Shown here: positions 49,171-58,490 of the stretch, one piece after another
Numbering within the stretch: position 1 is the stretch's first letter
Layout: every line of letters begins with the position of its first letter
Source: a virus
Length of the DNA: 64,000 bases
Reading direction: 5' to 3' (one strand)
IMG/VR virus record: IMGVR_UViG_3300047552_000145
Span: 1 to 64,000 of that record
The notes under the pieces: generated by a model
Databases searched by the model: none
Seen by the model: only the letters and a program-made list of their open reading frames with translations
Told to the model about the DNA's origin: nothing
Translations under genes and position numbers: made by a program

Positions 49171-50376
49171 ATGCCATTAATTACCACTCGCGTTACGGCT
49201 GCAGCAGACGCAACAGTAAAGGGTTCACCTTTAACAAACGCTGAAATTGACCAGAACTTTATTAACCTTAATAATGCTGTTACGGTTTCTGGCGATGCTA
49301 CTGGTTTTGTAAACAGAACAAGCAGCACAATCACATTTGATGATGTTACTAGAACATTAACGTTGGCTCCAACTGGCGCGAACTTCACGATCTATTACAA
49401 AGGTAAGGCTGTTTTAATAGATGCGCCAAAGACAGTTATCCTTGCCAATGCCAGCGGTTCACATTGGATTCACTGGGATTATAACCAAGCTAAATTGGTA
49501 GACATTGGATCAACCCCAAACATTAAAGATAACTTATTAGTCGCCTACATTTATTGGGACGCTTCTACATCATACGCTATTTTCTTTAGCGATGAACGTC
49601 ACGCTGTATCTAATGACAAAACTTGGCACTACCACCAACACACCAATATTGGTGCTATCTGGAAATCTGGCGGTGATATTACTTATACCGTCAACAACCC
49701 AAACACTGTTGGTCTTTCATTAGCTTCACCAATCGTTTTAGTTGATGAAGATCTAGAACACAGTATTATTCACTCTGAAGTTTCTAGTGGAAATTATGAG
49801 CAGGTTCTATCCAGCGTTTCTACTGGTCTTGCTATTCTGCCAGTAATATATCTAAGCGGAACAACATATACGCGAGTTGGCGCTGGAACAGAACTTCCAT
49901 GGTATCCATCAACTACAAGAGGTTTTTATAACCCTATTATTGAAGGTGTTGGTTCTGTAACAGCTTCTCCAACTGATGATACATATATCGTTTATTGGAT
50001 TATTGCAACAAACGATATGAGAGCTCCTATCAAAATGGTGATGGGTAGAAATATTTGGACAACATATGCTGAAGCAGAAACCGAGAACTTTGATTCTTAT
50101 GGTTTGCCTATGCCAGAAATTGCCCCAATGTATAAGGTAGTCCTGAAGACCCGTTCTTCTTATACTCAAAACTTAGCTCGTGTAAATATCGTGGCTATTA
50201 GAGAATTGATGGGTAAACAAAATACTAGATCTAACTCGTTTGATACATTATCTCATGACGCTTTATCTGATAGATTCTTAGCAGATCAACACAGTATTTC
50301 TTCAATCACTGGTCTTCAAACTCAACTTGATAGTGTTTCTGGCGCTTCTGTTGCCATGGCTATCGCATTAGGATAA
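49171..50376 (+). CDS. tail fibre/virion protein
   Basis: A 401-residue protein with the usual aquatic phage fibre start (PLITTRVTAAADATVKGSPLTNAEIDQNFINLNNAV), a beta-rich middle with HAVSNDKTWHYHQHTNIGAIW, and a C-terminal DTLSHDALSDRFLADQHSISSITGLQTQLDSV, a segment common to tail-fibre proteins. Middle His/Trp-rich region may be a receptor-binding or assembly domain. No S74 domain. Confidence 0.78.
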   Translation: MPLITTRVTAAADATVKGSPLTNAEIDQNFINLNNAVTVSGDATGFVNRTSSTITFDDVTRTLTLAPTGANFTIYYKGKAVLIDAPKTVILANASGSHWIHWDYNQAKLVDIGSTPNIKDNLLVAYIYWDASTSYAIFFSDERHAVSNDKTWHYHQHTNIGAIWKSGGDITYTVNNPNTVGLSLASPIVLVDEDLEHSIIHSEVSSGNYEQVLSSVSTGLAILPVIYLSGTTYTRVGAGTELPWYPSTTRGFYNPIIEGVGSVTASPTDDTYIVYWIIATNDMRAPIKMVMGRNIWTTYAEAETENFDSYGLPMPEIAPMYKVVLKTRSSYTQNLARVNIVAIRELMGKQNTRSNSFDTLSHDALSDRFLADQHSISSITGLQTQLDSVSGASVAMAIALG

Positions 50377-50382
50377 TAAATA
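50376..50382 (+). promoter_or_regulatory. late-promoter-like box ATAAATA
   Basis: ATAAATA overlaps the stop of the preceding fibre gene, only five bases before ATG 50388; a promoter here would serve genes further on, so confidence is low. Confidence 0.3.
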
Positions 50383-50387
50383 AAGTT

Positions 50388-50705
50388 ATGGCTAATACAT
50401 TCAAATCTTATCTTGCTTCCTCAGTAACAACACAGACTACTGTGTTAACTGGCGGAATTGCTACACAAACAACGTTGATCGGTCTTTCTCTGGCTAATAC
50501 TACAACTGGCGCTGCGTCAGTATCAGTTGTATTAAGCAGAACTTCTGTTGACTATCACGTAATTAAAGGTGCCGTTGTTCCTGCCGCCGATACTCTAGTT
50601 TTATATGGCGGTGACCAAAAATTGGTTCTACAATCAGGAGATGTTTTAAAGGTGACTTCTTCTGCAGCGGTTGACGTTATCGCATCAGTACTAGAGGTGA
50701 ATTAA
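50388..50705 (+). CDS. small fibre-associated structural protein
   Basis: The 105-residue protein is beta-rich and neutral, with Thr/Val/Ala repeats (TTVLTGGIATQTTLIGLSLANTTTGAASVSVVLSRTSVDYHVIKGAVVPAADTL). Proteins with this pattern are common small head-fibre or tail-fibre components in aquatic phages. It overlaps the next fibre gene by one base (TAATG). Confidence 0.65.
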   Translation: MANTFKSYLASSVTTQTTVLTGGIATQTTLIGLSLANTTTGAASVSVVLSRTSVDYHVIKGAVVPAADTLVLYGGDQKLVLQSGDVLKVTSSAAVDVIASVLEVN

Positions 50706-51673
50706 TGGGTTTACTTTCTGGCAGCGGAGCAGCCGCATATAAAAGCGTTGATAGAACAAACTTTACAGCCACTGCTGGGCAAACTACATTCACTTTATCG
50801 CAAGGATATGCTGTTGGTGATGTCGATGTTTTCTTGAATGGTGTAAAGTTATTGGAAGGTGACGACTATTTTGCAACTAACGGCTTTAGTATTGTATTGA
50901 ACTCAGCAGCTGGTGTTGGAGACTTTGTCCAAGTTGTATCATATAACCAGTTCAACGTTGCGAATGCATATACAAAATCTGAAGCTGACACACGTTATAT
51001 GGTTGCTACTGGTCAGACTCCAATGCAGTCATACTTAAGATCCCCCAATTATGGTGTTTCATCTTGGTCTGATACTGATTCTGTTTCGTTAGAAGCTAGT
51101 CAAGGTTCTGGTACACAGGGTGTATCTGTAAAAGCATGGGGTCGCTCTATGCCAACCTATGGTGGAGATGTACATTACGTTACTGACACCAGAGGAGTTT
51201 CTGGTTCTCATAGGTTTTATGGGTGGTCTGGAACAACATGGACTGAATATGCTAGAATTGATTCTTCTGGTAGATTAGCGGTCGCTAACCAACCTATCGC
51301 GTCAGTTAGTTATGGCGGTACTGATATTGCCGCAACTAACATTATTCAGTTAAACAATAGACCGATTACTCGTGGCGGTATGGTTATCGCTAACAACAGA
51401 ATAACTGTACCAGTTTCTGGCGTTTATATTGTTGGTTATCATCATCTAGCAACTTCTAACGGTTGTCAAGTTTCTATAAGAGTTAATGGCGTTGATATTA
51501 ATGGTGGCGGTGGTTCTAGAACTCAAGGGCATGCTCCAACAAATCACGATAACTTCTCGGTTCAAAACCCTGTTTATATAAACGCAAATGAATACATAGA
51601 ATTTTATGTAATTAACTCAACCGTACATGGTAATGCTGATTATAATAGAATGTATGCATATTTGGTAAGTTAA
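50705..51673 (+). CDS. tail fibre with C1q/TNF-like C-terminal domain
   Basis: A 322-residue protein: an N-terminal FTATAGQTTFTLSQGYAVGDVDVFLNGVKLLEGDDYFATNG domain found in many phage fibres, a short coil AYTKSEADTRYM, a variable middle, and a C-terminal jelly roll (IIQLNNRPITRGGMVIANNRITVPVSGVYIVGYHHL...RMYAYLVS) resembling the C1q/TNF fold, which forms trimers and binds ligands. Likely receptor-binding. It starts at the stop of the 105-residue gene. Confidence 0.75.
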   Translation: MGLLSGSGAAAYKSVDRTNFTATAGQTTFTLSQGYAVGDVDVFLNGVKLLEGDDYFATNGFSIVLNSAAGVGDFVQVVSYNQFNVANAYTKSEADTRYMVATGQTPMQSYLRSPNYGVSSWSDTDSVSLEASQGSGTQGVSVKAWGRSMPTYGGDVHYVTDTRGVSGSHRFYGWSGTTWTEYARIDSSGRLAVANQPIASVSYGGTDIAATNIIQLNNRPITRGGMVIANNRITVPVSGVYIVGYHHLATSNGCQVSIRVNGVDINGGGGSRTQGHAPTNHDNFSVQNPVYINANEYIEFYVINSTVHGNADYNRMYAYLVS

Positions 51674-51681
51674 GGATAAAA

Positions 51682-51960
51682 ATGAAACAATATACAATAA
51701 CTCTAACAGATGCAGAAGACAAAGCACTATCTGTATTTGTAGCTGACCAGAATGAGTGGATTCAAAATGCAGTTCACGCTAGATGTTATCTGGCGATTGA
51801 AGAATTAGTACAAGCTGAAGTACAACGCAAACTAACACTCGGCGAGCCAATCACTGGTACTAAAGACGATATCGTTCTTGCGACAGAGGTCGAAACTGCT
51901 GCTGAACGACAAGCTCGTTTGGAAGAAGAATTCAGACAGTTTCAAGAACAACAAGGATAA
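51682..51960 (+). CDS. small fibre-operon protein, possible chaperone
   Basis: A 92-residue protein beginning KQYTITLTDAEDKALSVFVADQNEWIQNAVHARCYLAIEELV and ending in a charged helix (AAERQARLEEEFRQFQEQQ). This pattern is common beside fibre genes of aquatic T4-like phages; an assembly or minor structural role is likely. AAGGA precedes the start. Confidence 0.68.
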   Translation: MKQYTITLTDAEDKALSVFVADQNEWIQNAVHARCYLAIEELVQAEVQRKLTLGEPITGTKDDIVLATEVETAAERQARLEEEFRQFQEQQG

Positions 51961-51964
51961 TTAA

Positions 51965-52522
51965 ATGAGTAATGCTCGTAACCTTGCCAGGTTGTTACCA
52001 AACGCAGCTGGACAAATACCTTCTGCTAATTTACAAGATAGTTCTATCATTTCTTCTAAGATAGCATCACAAGCTATCTTACCAGCAAACATGACAGCCA
52101 GCGCGATCGTTGGTTTTGTAAAATATGAAGATCATCCAAGCAATGATAATTATACTTTAATTGCAGCAGATACAGATTACCAAACTGCGGTGAGCATTAC
52201 ATATGCCCCAAAGTTTTCAAACAGTCTTATCTTGATACACGCAGAACATCAAGTTCGTATTATCAACGCTCTTGGCGGAACTCTTGGTATTAAACGCGAT
52301 GGCTCATATGTCAATGGTTCAAATCTAAGAAGTAGTTTAGCATTTGTGTATAAAGGAGACTCGGTAAACCACCACTATCAATTAGCGTGCGAAACAGTAG
52401 TCCCTGCTAACAACACTGCATCTACAACTTTTACTTTATGGTTTACACCTTATGGTGGCACAGGCGAAGTTAACAACGGATGGGGTAATAGAATTATGTG
52501 GTTGATGGAGATTAAACAATGA
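51965..52522 (+). CDS. tail fibre-like virion protein
   Basis: The 185-residue protein starts MSNARNLARLLPNAAGQIPSANLQDSSIISSKIASQAI, the beginning typical of phage fibre tips, followed by a compact beta domain (LILIHAEHQVRIINALGGTLGIKRDGSYVNGS...NRIMWLMEIKQ). It resembles small receptor-binding fibre proteins in aquatic phages. It overlaps the next gene by ATGA. Confidence 0.7.
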   Translation: MSNARNLARLLPNAAGQIPSANLQDSSIISSKIASQAILPANMTASAIVGFVKYEDHPSNDNYTLIAADTDYQTAVSITYAPKFSNSLILIHAEHQVRIINALGGTLGIKRDGSYVNGSNLRSSLAFVYKGDSVNHHYQLACETVVPANNTASTTFTLWFTPYGGTGEVNNGWGNRIMWLMEIKQ

Positions 52523-52818
52523 AATATATTGCCAAAGCTATTGAATCGCTTGCGCCAAATTCTAAATGGATTCTACACGAAAGCGACTTGAATAAACTTG
52601 AGTGGGTTGAGTGTTCTAAAAAACCAACTAAACAACAAATTATTGACGAGTCGATTAGATTAGAAGAACTCGATAAGCAAAACGAGTACAGAACATTAAG
52701 ATCTAAAGAATATCCATCTATCGGTGATCAATTAGATGCCCTTTTTAAAGCTGGTGTATTCCCAGAAGAAATGGCTGCACAAATCCAAGCGATCAAAGAT
52801 AAATATCCAAAACAATAA
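52519..52818 (+). CDS. tail fibre assembly-like protein (XkdW-like C-terminus)
   Basis: A 99-residue protein; the C-terminal EYPSIGDQLDALFKAGVFPEEMAAQIQAIKDKYPKQ is the conserved XkdW-type segment seen in many fibre-assembly proteins. The N-terminal half contains KWVECSKKPT-like strands. It may help fold or attach the neighbouring fibre. A related C-terminal segment occurs in the gene at 58494. Confidence 0.72.
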   Translation: MKYIAKAIESLAPNSKWILHESDLNKLEWVECSKKPTKQQIIDESIRLEELDKQNEYRTLRSKEYPSIGDQLDALFKAGVFPEEMAAQIQAIKDKYPKQ

Positions 52819-52830
52819 TGGAAAAATAAC

Positions 52831-54237
52831 ATGGCATTGTTAACAGGTCAATCAGCCCCTAAGTTCTCCCAATACACATCTGATCAATTCGCTGGTAATG
52901 GAACAACTACTACATTCACTTTATCTAGAGTACCACCATCAGCAGCTTCGTTGATAGTCACGATTGATGGTGTAAAACAACACACATCAACATATTCAAT
53001 TGGTAGTGGACAGGTTTCCTTCACGGAAGCGCCACCTGCTGGATCTTCTATTGAGTGTATTGCTCTAACTGCTTCTGGTCTCACTATCACCCCAGCAGAC
53101 TCGAGCGTTTCTTCTGCATCTATCGTTAATGGTAACGTCACTGTTCAAAAATATGACGTTGCAAACTCTAATGGTACTGGGGCTATGGTAATTCCTTCTG
53201 GTACTAACGCTCAACGACCAGGAAACACTATTGGTTATTTCCGCCACAATGTTGATCGTAAAGCCATTGAATTTAACGATGGTACTGGGTGGCAAGTTGT
53301 AAAGAGTTTAGTAAATACAACTGGCGGTACTGTCGTAGAAACTCCAACTTATAGACTACATGCTTTCTTATCCAGCGGAACATTCTACACAGATACTGCA
53401 ATGAACGTAGACGTTCTATTGGTAGGCGGTGGTGGTGCTGGTGGTCAAGGTTATGGTGACCAAGATACTGGTAAAGGTGGCGGTGGTGCTGGTGGTGTTG
53501 TTTATAAACAAGGTCACTCTATCACTGCAGGGTCATACCCGATTATTGTCGGTGCTGGTGGTGCTGGTCGTAGTCACGGGTGGAACAGCGCAACAACTTC
53601 TGGTATGAAGGGTGATAATTCCATAGCGTTCGGTGTGACTGCTCTTGGCGGTGGTGGTGGCGGTGCTTCTGATAATTATGCTGCTCCGACATCTGGTGGT
53701 TCTGGTGGTGGTGGCGGTGCAAGAAACGGTACTGATTCCAACACTCAAGGTGCGGCTTCAATTCAAACCACCTTTGCTGGTTGGACAACCAAAGGTAACT
53801 CTGGTGGTTATGGTGGCGGTAACGGTAACTATGGCGGTGCTGGTGGTGGTGGTGCTGGTGGCGTGGGTGGAACACCTGTTGTTTCTGTAAACAACTCTAC
53901 TGGCGGCAATGGTGGTATCGGCGTTGACTTATCTGGCATCTTCGGCAATTGGTTTGGTGAAGGTGGTTGGTTCGGTGGAGGTGGCGGTGGTGGAAGCTAT
54001 TCTACTTCTGCGTTGTTAGCACAAAGCTCAGGTGGTCAAGGTGGCGGTGGTAATGGCGTTTCAGCCAGAGAATATTCAGCTGGCGCTGGTGTTTTCAGCA
54101 TCAACAGAATCAACGGTCTACCAGGAACTGGCGGCGGAGGTGGTGGTGCCTCTGAAGATGCTGCTCTAAAAGCATGGTGGGGTTCTTGCTCTGGTTCTGG
54201 TGGATCAGGTATTGTACTAGTAAAAGTTTATCTATAA
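52831..54237 (+). CDS. large glycine-rich tail adhesin
   Basis: A 468-residue fibre: N-terminal FAGNGTTTTFTLSRVPPSAASLIVTIDGVKQHTSTYSIGSGQVSFTEAPPAGSSIE domain, linker GAMVIPSGTNAQRPGNTIGYFRHNVDRKAIEFNDGTGWQVV, then a C-terminal domain (about residues 200-468) with many GGGGAGG runs. Such polyglycine-sandwich domains form the receptor-contact tip in T-even gp38-type adhesins. The final GSGGSGIVLVKVYL strand is shared with the three adhesins downstream (IVVVYSYT, IVVVYAYK). Confidence 0.8.
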   Translation: MALLTGQSAPKFSQYTSDQFAGNGTTTTFTLSRVPPSAASLIVTIDGVKQHTSTYSIGSGQVSFTEAPPAGSSIECIALTASGLTITPADSSVSSASIVNGNVTVQKYDVANSNGTGAMVIPSGTNAQRPGNTIGYFRHNVDRKAIEFNDGTGWQVVKSLVNTTGGTVVETPTYRLHAFLSSGTFYTDTAMNVDVLLVGGGGAGGQGYGDQDTGKGGGGAGGVVYKQGHSITAGSYPIIVGAGGAGRSHGWNSATTSGMKGDNSIAFGVTALGGGGGGASDNYAAPTSGGSGGGGGARNGTDSNTQGAASIQTTFAGWTTKGNSGGYGGGNGNYGGAGGGGAGGVGGTPVVSVNNSTGGNGGIGVDLSGIFGNWFGEGGWFGGGGGGGSYSTSALLAQSSGGQGGGGNGVSAREYSAGAGVFSINRINGLPGTGGGGGGASEDAALKAWWGSCSGSGGSGIVLVKVYL

Positions 54238-54246
54238 GGTTAGAAC

Positions 54247-54561
54247 ATGGCACATTTCGCAAAAGTTGAAAATGGAATTGTTACACAGGTTATTGTAGCT
54301 GAACAGGATTTTATTGATAGTGGAGCAGTTGGTAATCCATCGATGTGGATTAAGACTTCTTATAATACCCATGGTGGAGAATATTTTAACAACTTCACAA
54401 AGTCTGTAGAAGGGCAAGGTCTCCGTAAGAATTTTGCAGCAGTAGGTTACACGTATGATAAAGACCTAGACGCATTTATCCCACCAAGACCTTCCGAAGA
54501 AGCTACTCTAAATTTACAAACATGCTTATGGGAACTCCCAGAAGAACCAAAAAATAATTAA
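54247..54561 (+). CDS. conserved small aquatic-phage protein
   Basis: The 104-residue product matches a family frequent in aquatic phages: MAHFAKVENGIVTQVIVAEQDFID...WIKTSYNTHGG...LRKNFAAVGYTYDKDLDAFIPPRPSEEATLNLQTCLWELPEEP. These are usually found among fibre genes and are thought to be minor structural proteins, but function is not established. It lies between a glycine-rich fibre and a free-standing chaperone. Confidence 0.78.
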   Translation: MAHFAKVENGIVTQVIVAEQDFIDSGAVGNPSMWIKTSYNTHGGEYFNNFTKSVEGQGLRKNFAAVGYTYDKDLDAFIPPRPSEEATLNLQTCLWELPEEPKNN

Positions 54562-54569
54562 GGTAAACC

Positions 54570-55022
54570 ATGGCACTTACAAAGGCATCATCTGGAGTTT
54601 TAACTCCAAACCCACAAACTAACTCAGTTGGCGTTGGAACTGCAGCTTCAGGCACTGCTGGTGAGATTAGAGCAACCAATCAGATCACTGCATTCTATTC
54701 TGATAAAAGATTGAAGACTGAAGTTGAACAGATTAAGAACGCTTTAGAAAAAATCGAACAGTTAACTGGAGTGGTTTATACACAGAACAAATTAGCTGAG
54801 AAGTTTGGTTATAACAACTATGAAGAACAGGTTGGTCTTTATGCTCAAGACGTAAAGAAAGTTCAACCTCAAGCCGTCAAACCTGCTCCATTTGATATTG
54901 CAGAAGACGGTTCTAGCAAGTCTGGTGAAAACTATATGACTGTTCAGTATGATCGTTTGATTCCATTAATCGTAGAAGCAATTAAAGAACTAAAAGAACG
55001 AGTTGATAAGTTAGGAGCATAA
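54570..55022 (+). CDS. free-standing S74 intramolecular chaperone-type protein
   Basis: A 150-residue protein that is almost only a peptidase S74 domain: FYSDKRLKTEVEQIKNALEKIEQLTGVVYTQNKLAEKFGY...QVGLYAQDVKKVQPQAV...YDRLIPLIVEAIKELKERVDKLGA, with a 45-residue low-complexity leader (SSGVLTPNPQTNSVGVGTAASG). The Ser of SDKRLK is intact. No shaft is present, so it may be a shortened fibre or act in trans on the glycine-rich adhesin beside it. It starts the adhesin triplet. Confidence 0.82.
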   Translation: MALTKASSGVLTPNPQTNSVGVGTAASGTAGEIRATNQITAFYSDKRLKTEVEQIKNALEKIEQLTGVVYTQNKLAEKFGYNNYEEQVGLYAQDVKKVQPQAVKPAPFDIAEDGSSKSGENYMTVQYDRLIPLIVEAIKELKERVDKLGA

Positions 55023-55023
55023 A

Positions 55024-55689
55024 ATGTCCGTAACTTTAACTAATACTGGCATCACCTTCAGTGATGCTTCAGCACAAAACACTAAGGTAGATACTACCAC
55101 AGACTCTGGTAGCCTCATCAAAATTGATACCTATACTTCTGGCACTTCCACTTGGTATAAACCAGCTGGTTGCAAGAAAGTTATGGTTCAAGTTTTAGGT
55201 GGTGGCGGTGGAGGCGCATATCATTGCGAGTCTGGCGGTGGCGGAGGATATGCCGAGAAAGTCATTGACGTCTCTGCTGTTAATGCAGTTTCTGTTACTG
55301 TTGGTGGTGGCGGTGGTAGTGTCGTTTACTACGCAGCTGGTGGCAATGGTGGTACTTCTTCGTTTGGTTCTTATGTTTCAGCCTCTGGTGGATACGGTGC
55401 CAACCAACACGTCGCTCATACTGGCGGACACGGTGGTTATGGTAGTAATGGAGATATTAACGTCTACGGTGGTACTGGTACTGGACATGGTTCTAGTGGT
55501 TCTAGAAGTGCTATCGGACGTGGAGGCGAAACATTTTTTGGTACTGGACACTCAGTATCTCACAATGCAAACTATGGTGCAGTTGGCTACTCTGCCCCAG
55601 GAGCAGGTGGCGCTGGTGGACCATCAAATGGTGGTTGGTATGGCTCATCTGGTGCAGCTGGCATCGTTGTAGTTTATTCATATACATAA
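55024..55689 (+). CDS. glycine-rich adhesin, paralog 1
   Basis: The 221-residue product has a short N-terminal segment (TNTGITFSDASAQNTKVDTTT) and a glycine-rich domain VLGGGGGGAYHCESGGGGGYAEKVIDVSAVNAVSVTVGGGGG...GNGGTSSFGSYVSASGGYGANQ...HTGGHGGYGSNGDINVYGGTGTGHGSS. The same domain recurs in the next two genes. It probably forms a receptor-binding tip rich in polyglycine helices. One conserved Cys (CESGGG) is shared by all three copies. Confidence 0.8.
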   Translation: MSVTLTNTGITFSDASAQNTKVDTTTDSGSLIKIDTYTSGTSTWYKPAGCKKVMVQVLGGGGGGAYHCESGGGGGYAEKVIDVSAVNAVSVTVGGGGGSVVYYAAGGNGGTSSFGSYVSASGGYGANQHVAHTGGHGGYGSNGDINVYGGTGTGHGSSGSRSAIGRGGETFFGTGHSVSHNANYGAVGYSAPGAGGAGGPSNGGWYGSSGAAGIVVVYSYT

Positions 55690-58490
55690 GGTATGTATGG
55701 CAATAACATTTGGTAAATCAGAAATAACTATCCCACAAAAAGCTCTATGTGTTCATTTGGATGCAGGGAACCCTGCATCATATCCAGGAGCAGATGGTGG
55801 TGGAACAACTTGGTATGATCTAAGCGGTCTTAATAATAACTTTAAAGTAGATGCCCGTGCGTATAATCCATCTGGCGTTAAGTACATGGACTTTACTGGT
55901 CAGTATGGTTTAGCAAAATCAGCTAACCCAAACGATGTAGGTATTGTTGGTAAAGAACAAGGAAACGCAACTATTATTGTTTGGACACGTATTTTAAATA
56001 ATACAACCAACTGGAGAACTCTAATTAGAGGTGCGACTAGTACCAGCGATCATCACATTATATGCGGTGGACCATCAACACCAGGGTGGTTGATTGGTAT
56101 GTATGACAACCAAAACGGTTCTGGTTTTAATAGCACTGGTTATAGTCAACAAAGTTTACCCAACTATGGAACATCTAACTGGGTTATGATGATTTTCCGA
56201 TTCGGGTCAAGCGCACCAACTCTTAGATTAAGTTTAAATGACACACCAGGAACTATTGTTGGTTCAAACAATTCCAACAACGCTGCATTTAAATATGGGT
56301 TTAATTCCCTCGGCGGTTATGGTAATAATAACGCCAACGCCAATCCATTAGATGGTGGTCAGTATTGGGGTGACATTGCTTGGTTTGCTTGTTGGAATAG
56401 ACAACTAACGGACGCTGAGTGTTTACAAGTTTACAATGCAACAAGCCCTAGATTTCATGGAACTACTCAACAATATCAAGGTAAAGTTACATATCAAGAT
56501 TCAACAGATCAAGTAAATACTGGCGGGTTGTCTAGAGGTGAAATTATTTCCATCACTTCATATGCATCTCCTGGGACATTTACTTGGACAAAACCAGAAG
56601 GTTGTACCAAAATTACAGTTAAGGTAACTGGTGGTGGTGGTGGAGCAGCTGGATATTGTGAATCTGGTGGTGGTGGTGGCTACGCTGAGAAAGAAATTGA
56701 CGCAACAAACTTGACAACAGTTTCTGTCACAGTTGGCAGTGGTGGTAATAGTGTTGGATATTATACTGGTGCAGGTAATGGTGGAACTAGTTCTTTTGGT
56801 TCTTATGTTTCTGCTTCTGGCGGATACGGTGCCAACCAAAACTACAGTCACTCTGGTGGTGCTGGTGGTGTGGGTTCAGGTGGACAGATCAACTTATATG
56901 GTGGTGGTGGCACTGGACACGCCAATAGCCATGGCTACTACCCAGGAGGCACTGGAGGTGGCTCGTTCTGGGGTGGTTCTTCTGCCGTCCGAAGAGATAC
57001 AACTTCTAATAAATTGTATACAGGCGCATGGGGTTCTGGTGGACCAGGTGGTCGCACTGATGATGGTGGCGGTGGTAGCACTGCATATGGTGAGAACGGT
57101 ATCGTTGTAGTTTACGCTTATAAGTAATAATATGCCAGTACAACTTAAAAAATTAAACAATCTGAACTTGCTCGATTTGTCTACTTGGACAGTTGGGCAA
57201 AACACAGTTGCAAACTTTCCAATCAACGGCGCAATTGCAGAGAACAATAGAATCTATGACACTGGTCCATATGGTCAATCTGTTTTAGTTTGGGGCACAT
57301 ACCCAACTGGTGGTAGTGATGCCGATGGTGGTTGGGAAGGTACATACGTTATGATAGATAACACTAAAACATACAGATATTCTGTATGGGTTAGAAGAAC
57401 ATCTAGCACTAGCGCTGGTACTTTCTATATGGGGTGCCATTCTAATGGTTCTGGAGACGTATATGGTCTTCACGATGGCGCATCAAATACTAATCCATAT
57501 TTTGATTATAGAAGCACAAGCTATTTTAGTCAAAACCAGTGGTATCTAGTTGTTGGTCACATCTTTCCGCATACTACTCCAACTGGCACTGCACCGCATA
57601 ACGATACTGGTATTTGGACTAAAAAGGGTGGTAAGATTTTCGGCAATCAAGGAAATATTCCTTGGGATTGTAAATGGAGTCCTTCTGCAAATGCTGGTAT
57701 GCACAGAACATACCACTATTACTGTGGTGATACAACAACACGCTTACAATTCTACTCTCCAAGGATAGAATTGGTTGACGGCAATCAACCAACTATTGAA
57801 CACCTGTTAAACATAGATTTAACAAATCCATCAGTTCAACCAGAAGCTATTGTTTATAGCGACGGCACACCACAGGCTACTTCTGCAAACACCCCAACTA
57901 AAGATCACGGAGAGATTATCTCGATGTCATCTTATACTTCATCTGGAACATATACTTGGACCAGACCAACTAACTGCACTAAAGTTTTAGTTAAGGTTGT
58001 TGGTGGCGGTGGTGGAGCAGCTGGATATTGTGAATCTGGTGGTGCTGGTGGTTATGCAGAAAAGTTAATCAGCGTAGAGAACGTGAATAGCGTAACAGTA
58101 ACAGTTGGCGGAGGTGGTAGCAACACAGGTTATTACGCAGCAGCTGGTAATGGTGGTACTTCTTCATTCGGTTCTTATGTTTCTGCTTCTGGTGGTTATG
58201 GTTCTAACCAGAACATCAGCCACACGGGTGGTTATGGTGGTGTGGGTTCAGGTGGCGATATTAACTTGTATGGTGGTGGTGGCACTGGACACAGTAACAG
58301 CATGTCCCATGGTGCAACTGCAAGAGGCGGTCGATCATATTTCGGCGGAGCTTCTGGTTTAAATAGAGCATCCTCTGGATCAACAGTTGGCACGGCGGCA
58401 CCAGGCGTAGGTGGTCCAGGGGGGCGAACTAACGAGAACTGGGCTGGTGGTGTAGGAACTGCTGGAGCAGTATTTATTTGGGAGTATAGG
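55130..58490 (+). repeat. three dispersed copies of the glycine-rich adhesin-tip sequence
   Basis: Direct copies lie at about 55130-55690, 56560-57125 and 57930-58490. The segment around GGTTCTTATGTTTC (55363, 56799, 58172) is nearly identical in DNA in all three. The copies could recombine and so shuffle N-terminal domains. Confidence 0.8.
55697..57127 (+). CDS. glycine-rich adhesin with LamG/concanavalin-like N-terminal domain, paralog 2
   Basis: A 476-residue protein. Residues about 1-255 look like a lectin-type (laminin G/concanavalin-like) domain: LDAGNPASYPGADGGGTTWYDLSGLNNNFKV...FTGQYGLAKS...GDIAWFACWNRQLTDAECLQVYNATSPRF. The remaining part repeats the glycine-rich domain of paralog 1 (GGGGGAAGYCESGGGGGYAEKEI...GNGGTSSFGSYVSASGGYGANQ). 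So it combines a sugar-binding-type domain with an adhesin tip. A near-perfect 20-base palindrome lies at 55760-55779. Confidence 0.78.
   Translation: MAITFGKSEITIPQKALCVHLDAGNPASYPGADGGGTTWYDLSGLNNNFKVDARAYNPSGVKYMDFTGQYGLAKSANPNDVGIVGKEQGNATIIVWTRILNNTTNWRTLIRGATSTSDHHIICGGPSTPGWLIGMYDNQNGSGFNSTGYSQQSLPNYGTSNWVMMIFRFGSSAPTLRLSLNDTPGTIVGSNNSNNAAFKYGFNSLGGYGNNNANANPLDGGQYWGDIAWFACWNRQLTDAECLQVYNATSPRFHGTTQQYQGKVTYQDSTDQVNTGGLSRGEIISITSYASPGTFTWTKPEGCTKITVKVTGGGGGAAGYCESGGGGGYAEKEIDATNLTTVSVTVGSGGNSVGYYTGAGNGGTSSFGSYVSASGGYGANQNYSHSGGAGGVGSGGQINLYGGGGTGHANSHGYYPGGTGGGSFWGGSSAVRRDTTSNKLYTGAWGSGGPGGRTDDGGGGSTAYGENGIVVVYAYK

Noticed and set aside
53440-54150. GGTGGT-rich repeats as a CRISPR or recombination repeat
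   Set aside because: They encode glycine runs in a tail adhesin and vary in length without repeat-spacer structure.
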